Shown piece after piece: positions 4,723-5,978 of a stretch of 5,978 nucleotides of DNA (positions within the stretch are counted from its first letter, which is position 1; the number at the start of each line of letters is the position of its first letter). This DNA comes from Methanobacteriota archaeon (GTDB lineage Archaea; Thermoplasmatota; Poseidoniia; Poseidoniales; Poseidoniaceae): the NCBI GenBank assembly GCA_018645535.1, contig JABGWN010000060.1, positions 1 through 5,978 on the forward strand, in the 5' to 3' direction. The notes beneath the pieces are model-generated. The model had not been told where the DNA came from, made no database searches, and saw only the letters and a program-made list of their open reading frames with translations. Position numbers and translations under genes: made by a program.

Positions 4723-5978
4723 TTTCGCAGGAATTGATGAGTAAAGGAATACTTGTCACAGCAGGTGTAAAAGAGATTCTACTTGCACAAGTGAACCCAA
4801 TTGAAATTCTAAAACAGGGTGAAAAGATTGGATTCCAACGTGGAATGCTCACAGCATCTATTCTTGACCAAATGATCGCTGAGTTTGATAAACAAAAGCA
4901 ACCAATACCTGCTAAAATGACTCAACCTATTGGTAGAACAATTGCGCCGATTAAAGAATCAGAGCCAGTAAAGATTCAGTACAGAAATAATCTTCCTGAT
5001 TGGAGAGAACAGGACTTTTCAGGGCTAGCTACAGATGTGGATTTAGACATTTTTGTTCATTACGACATTACTGGAAACAGTACAACAGAAGGTAAAATGG
5101 GAGACATACAAGCATGCTTTAACGACCGTCTCGATAGTATCCGGAAAATGATCGTTACTAATTCTCGATTACCAAGAAAGCCTCAAGAAATCGGTAGATT
5201 GAATGTAGAATATAGACGATATCAAGGATACGAAAATTTGGCTGTTGCAATTGGACTTGTCAATGAGCCTAGGCATACAAAAAATGGACATCTTATGTTT
5301 GGCTTAGAGGATGAAACCGGTGAAATGAATTGTTTACTGACAATTCGGCAAGGCGATGATAGAGATCGGATGCATGAGCAAGTTGTAGAAGCTGGGCTTA
5401 TGCCAGATGACGTGTTAGGCGTAAGCGGTTCATTTTCTCAAACAGGCGACATATTCTATGTTGATGATTTATTCTTCCCTATGAAGGATAAACACGACAA
5501 AGCAAGTGCTAATTTTGGAGTTAGTGTTGCATTCCTATCAGATATACACGTAGGGTCAAAGACGTTTTTAGAAGCACAATGGCACAAGATGGTCCGCTGG
5601 TTCCAAACAGATCCATTGGCTAAGACAATCAAATATCTTGTCTTGAGTGGAGATTGTGTTGATGGTGTCGGTATTTATCCAGGACAAGATAAGGAACTTG
5701 CCATACCTGACTTGTTTGGCCAATATACTGAATTTGCACGTTTACTTGATCTCTTACCAGATTGGGTTGAATGCATTATGCTACCTGGTAATCACGATGC
5801 AGTTCGTCCTGCAGAACCACAACCTACGTTTGAAAAGGACATCCAGCAGGATTACAACAAAACAACATTTGTAGGAAACCCATGTGATTTTTCACTCCAC
5901 GATGTGCGACTTCTTTCTTACCATGGAAAATCAATTGATGATTTTGTTGCCGGTCTTCGAACCGTAACATATTCTGAA
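4701..5978 (+). CDS. polB: DNA polymerase D small subunit DP1 (3'-5' exonuclease), 3' end outside window
   Basis: DP1 pairs with the large subunit DP2 to form PolD, a replicative DNA polymerase of euryarchaea and several other archaeal phyla, and supplies its Mre11-like proofreading exonuclease. The frame is open from ATG 4701 to the last base, giving 426 residues with no stop. An in-frame TAA at 4692-4694 fixes ATG 4701 as the earliest start, with AAGGA just before it. N-terminal residues 5-60 look helical. An OB-fold region follows at about 165-260 (LAVAIGLVNEPRHTKNGHLMFGLEDETGEMNCLL). The calcineurin-like phosphoesterase part has SDIHVGS (280-286), LSGDCVDGVGIYPGQ (315-329), LPGNHDAVRPAEPQP (361-375) and SYHGKSIDD (406-414). 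All expected metal ligands seen so far are present; the final histidine motif lies beyond the edge. YPGQ and the AEPQP after GNHD mark it as archaeal DP1 rather than a generic phosphoesterase. DP2 is not in the window. It is called DP1 with near certainty; polB is the usual annotation symbol. Confidence 0.96.
   Translation, partial: MSAQWGSISQELMSKGILVTAGVKEILLAQVNPIEILKQGEKIGFQRGMLTASILDQMIAEFDKQKQPIPAKMTQPIGRTIAPIKESEPVKIQYRNNLPDWREQDFSGLATDVDLDIFVHYDITGNSTTEGKMGDIQACFNDRLDSIRKMIVTNSRLPRKPQEIGRLNVEYRRYQGYENLAVAIGLVNEPRHTKNGHLMFGLEDETGEMNCLLTIRQGDDRDRMHEQVVEAGLMPDDVLGVSGSFSQTGDIFYVDDLFFPMKDKHDKASANFGVSVAFLSDIHVGSKTFLEAQWHKMVRWFQTDPLAKTIKYLVLSGDCVDGVGIYPGQDKELAIPDLFGQYTEFARLLDLLPDWVECIMLPGNHDAVRPAEPQPTFEKDIQQDYNKTTFVGNPCDFSLHDVRLLSYHGKSIDDFVAGLRTVTYSE

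Noticed and set aside
5647..5874. 75-codon plus-strand frame inside DP1
   Set aside because: It overlaps the conserved GD and GNHD motifs of DP1 in another frame and has no features of its own.

Overview
The window looks like a chromosomal piece of a mesophilic euryarchaeon. The best guess is a planktonic relative of Marine Group II/III (Thermoplasmatota). Three features point to Archaea: a DNA polymerase D small subunit (DP1), a Pelota (Dom34) ribosome-rescue factor, and a tRNA gene with no encoded CCA tail. The moderate, slightly AT-rich base composition and the bacterial-type formate-tetrahydrofolate ligase fit marine Thermoplasmatota. The group assignment is inference; no 16S or other phylogenetic marker is present.

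Layout, left to right. (1) Bases 2-625 (+): the C-terminal part of a flotillin-like SPFH protein, cut by the window edge. (2) A 59-90 base spacer with overlapping inverted repeats and a TATA-like element. (3) A tight plus-strand cluster: fhs (about 715-2430), pelota (2437-3501) and an unrecognised 101-residue protein (3504-3809). The gaps are 6 and 2 bases, and SD-like GGTG(AT) sequences lie inside or over the end of the preceding gene, so the cluster is probably one translationally coupled transcript. (4) tRNA-Val(UAC) on the minus strand (3810-3883), whose 3' end directly abuts the stop codon of the small gene. (5) A 79-base divergent spacer. (6) A stand-alone CinA C-terminal domain / NMN deamidase with an added coiled-coil and acidic tail (3963-4661). 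(7) A 39-base spacer rich in palindromes, running into a partial DP1 gene (4701 to the right edge), whose exonuclease motifs are intact as far as they are visible.

The genes are housekeeping: membrane scaffold, one-carbon metabolism, ribosome rescue, NAD salvage and replication. I see no mobile element, CRISPR array, phage gene or defence system, and no gene-free stretch over 300 bases. The points worth a second look are small. They are the competing hairpins over the DP1 start, a shared CAAATTAGA element upstream of fhs and cinA, the unknown gene coupled to pelota, and the extra tail on the CinA-domain protein.
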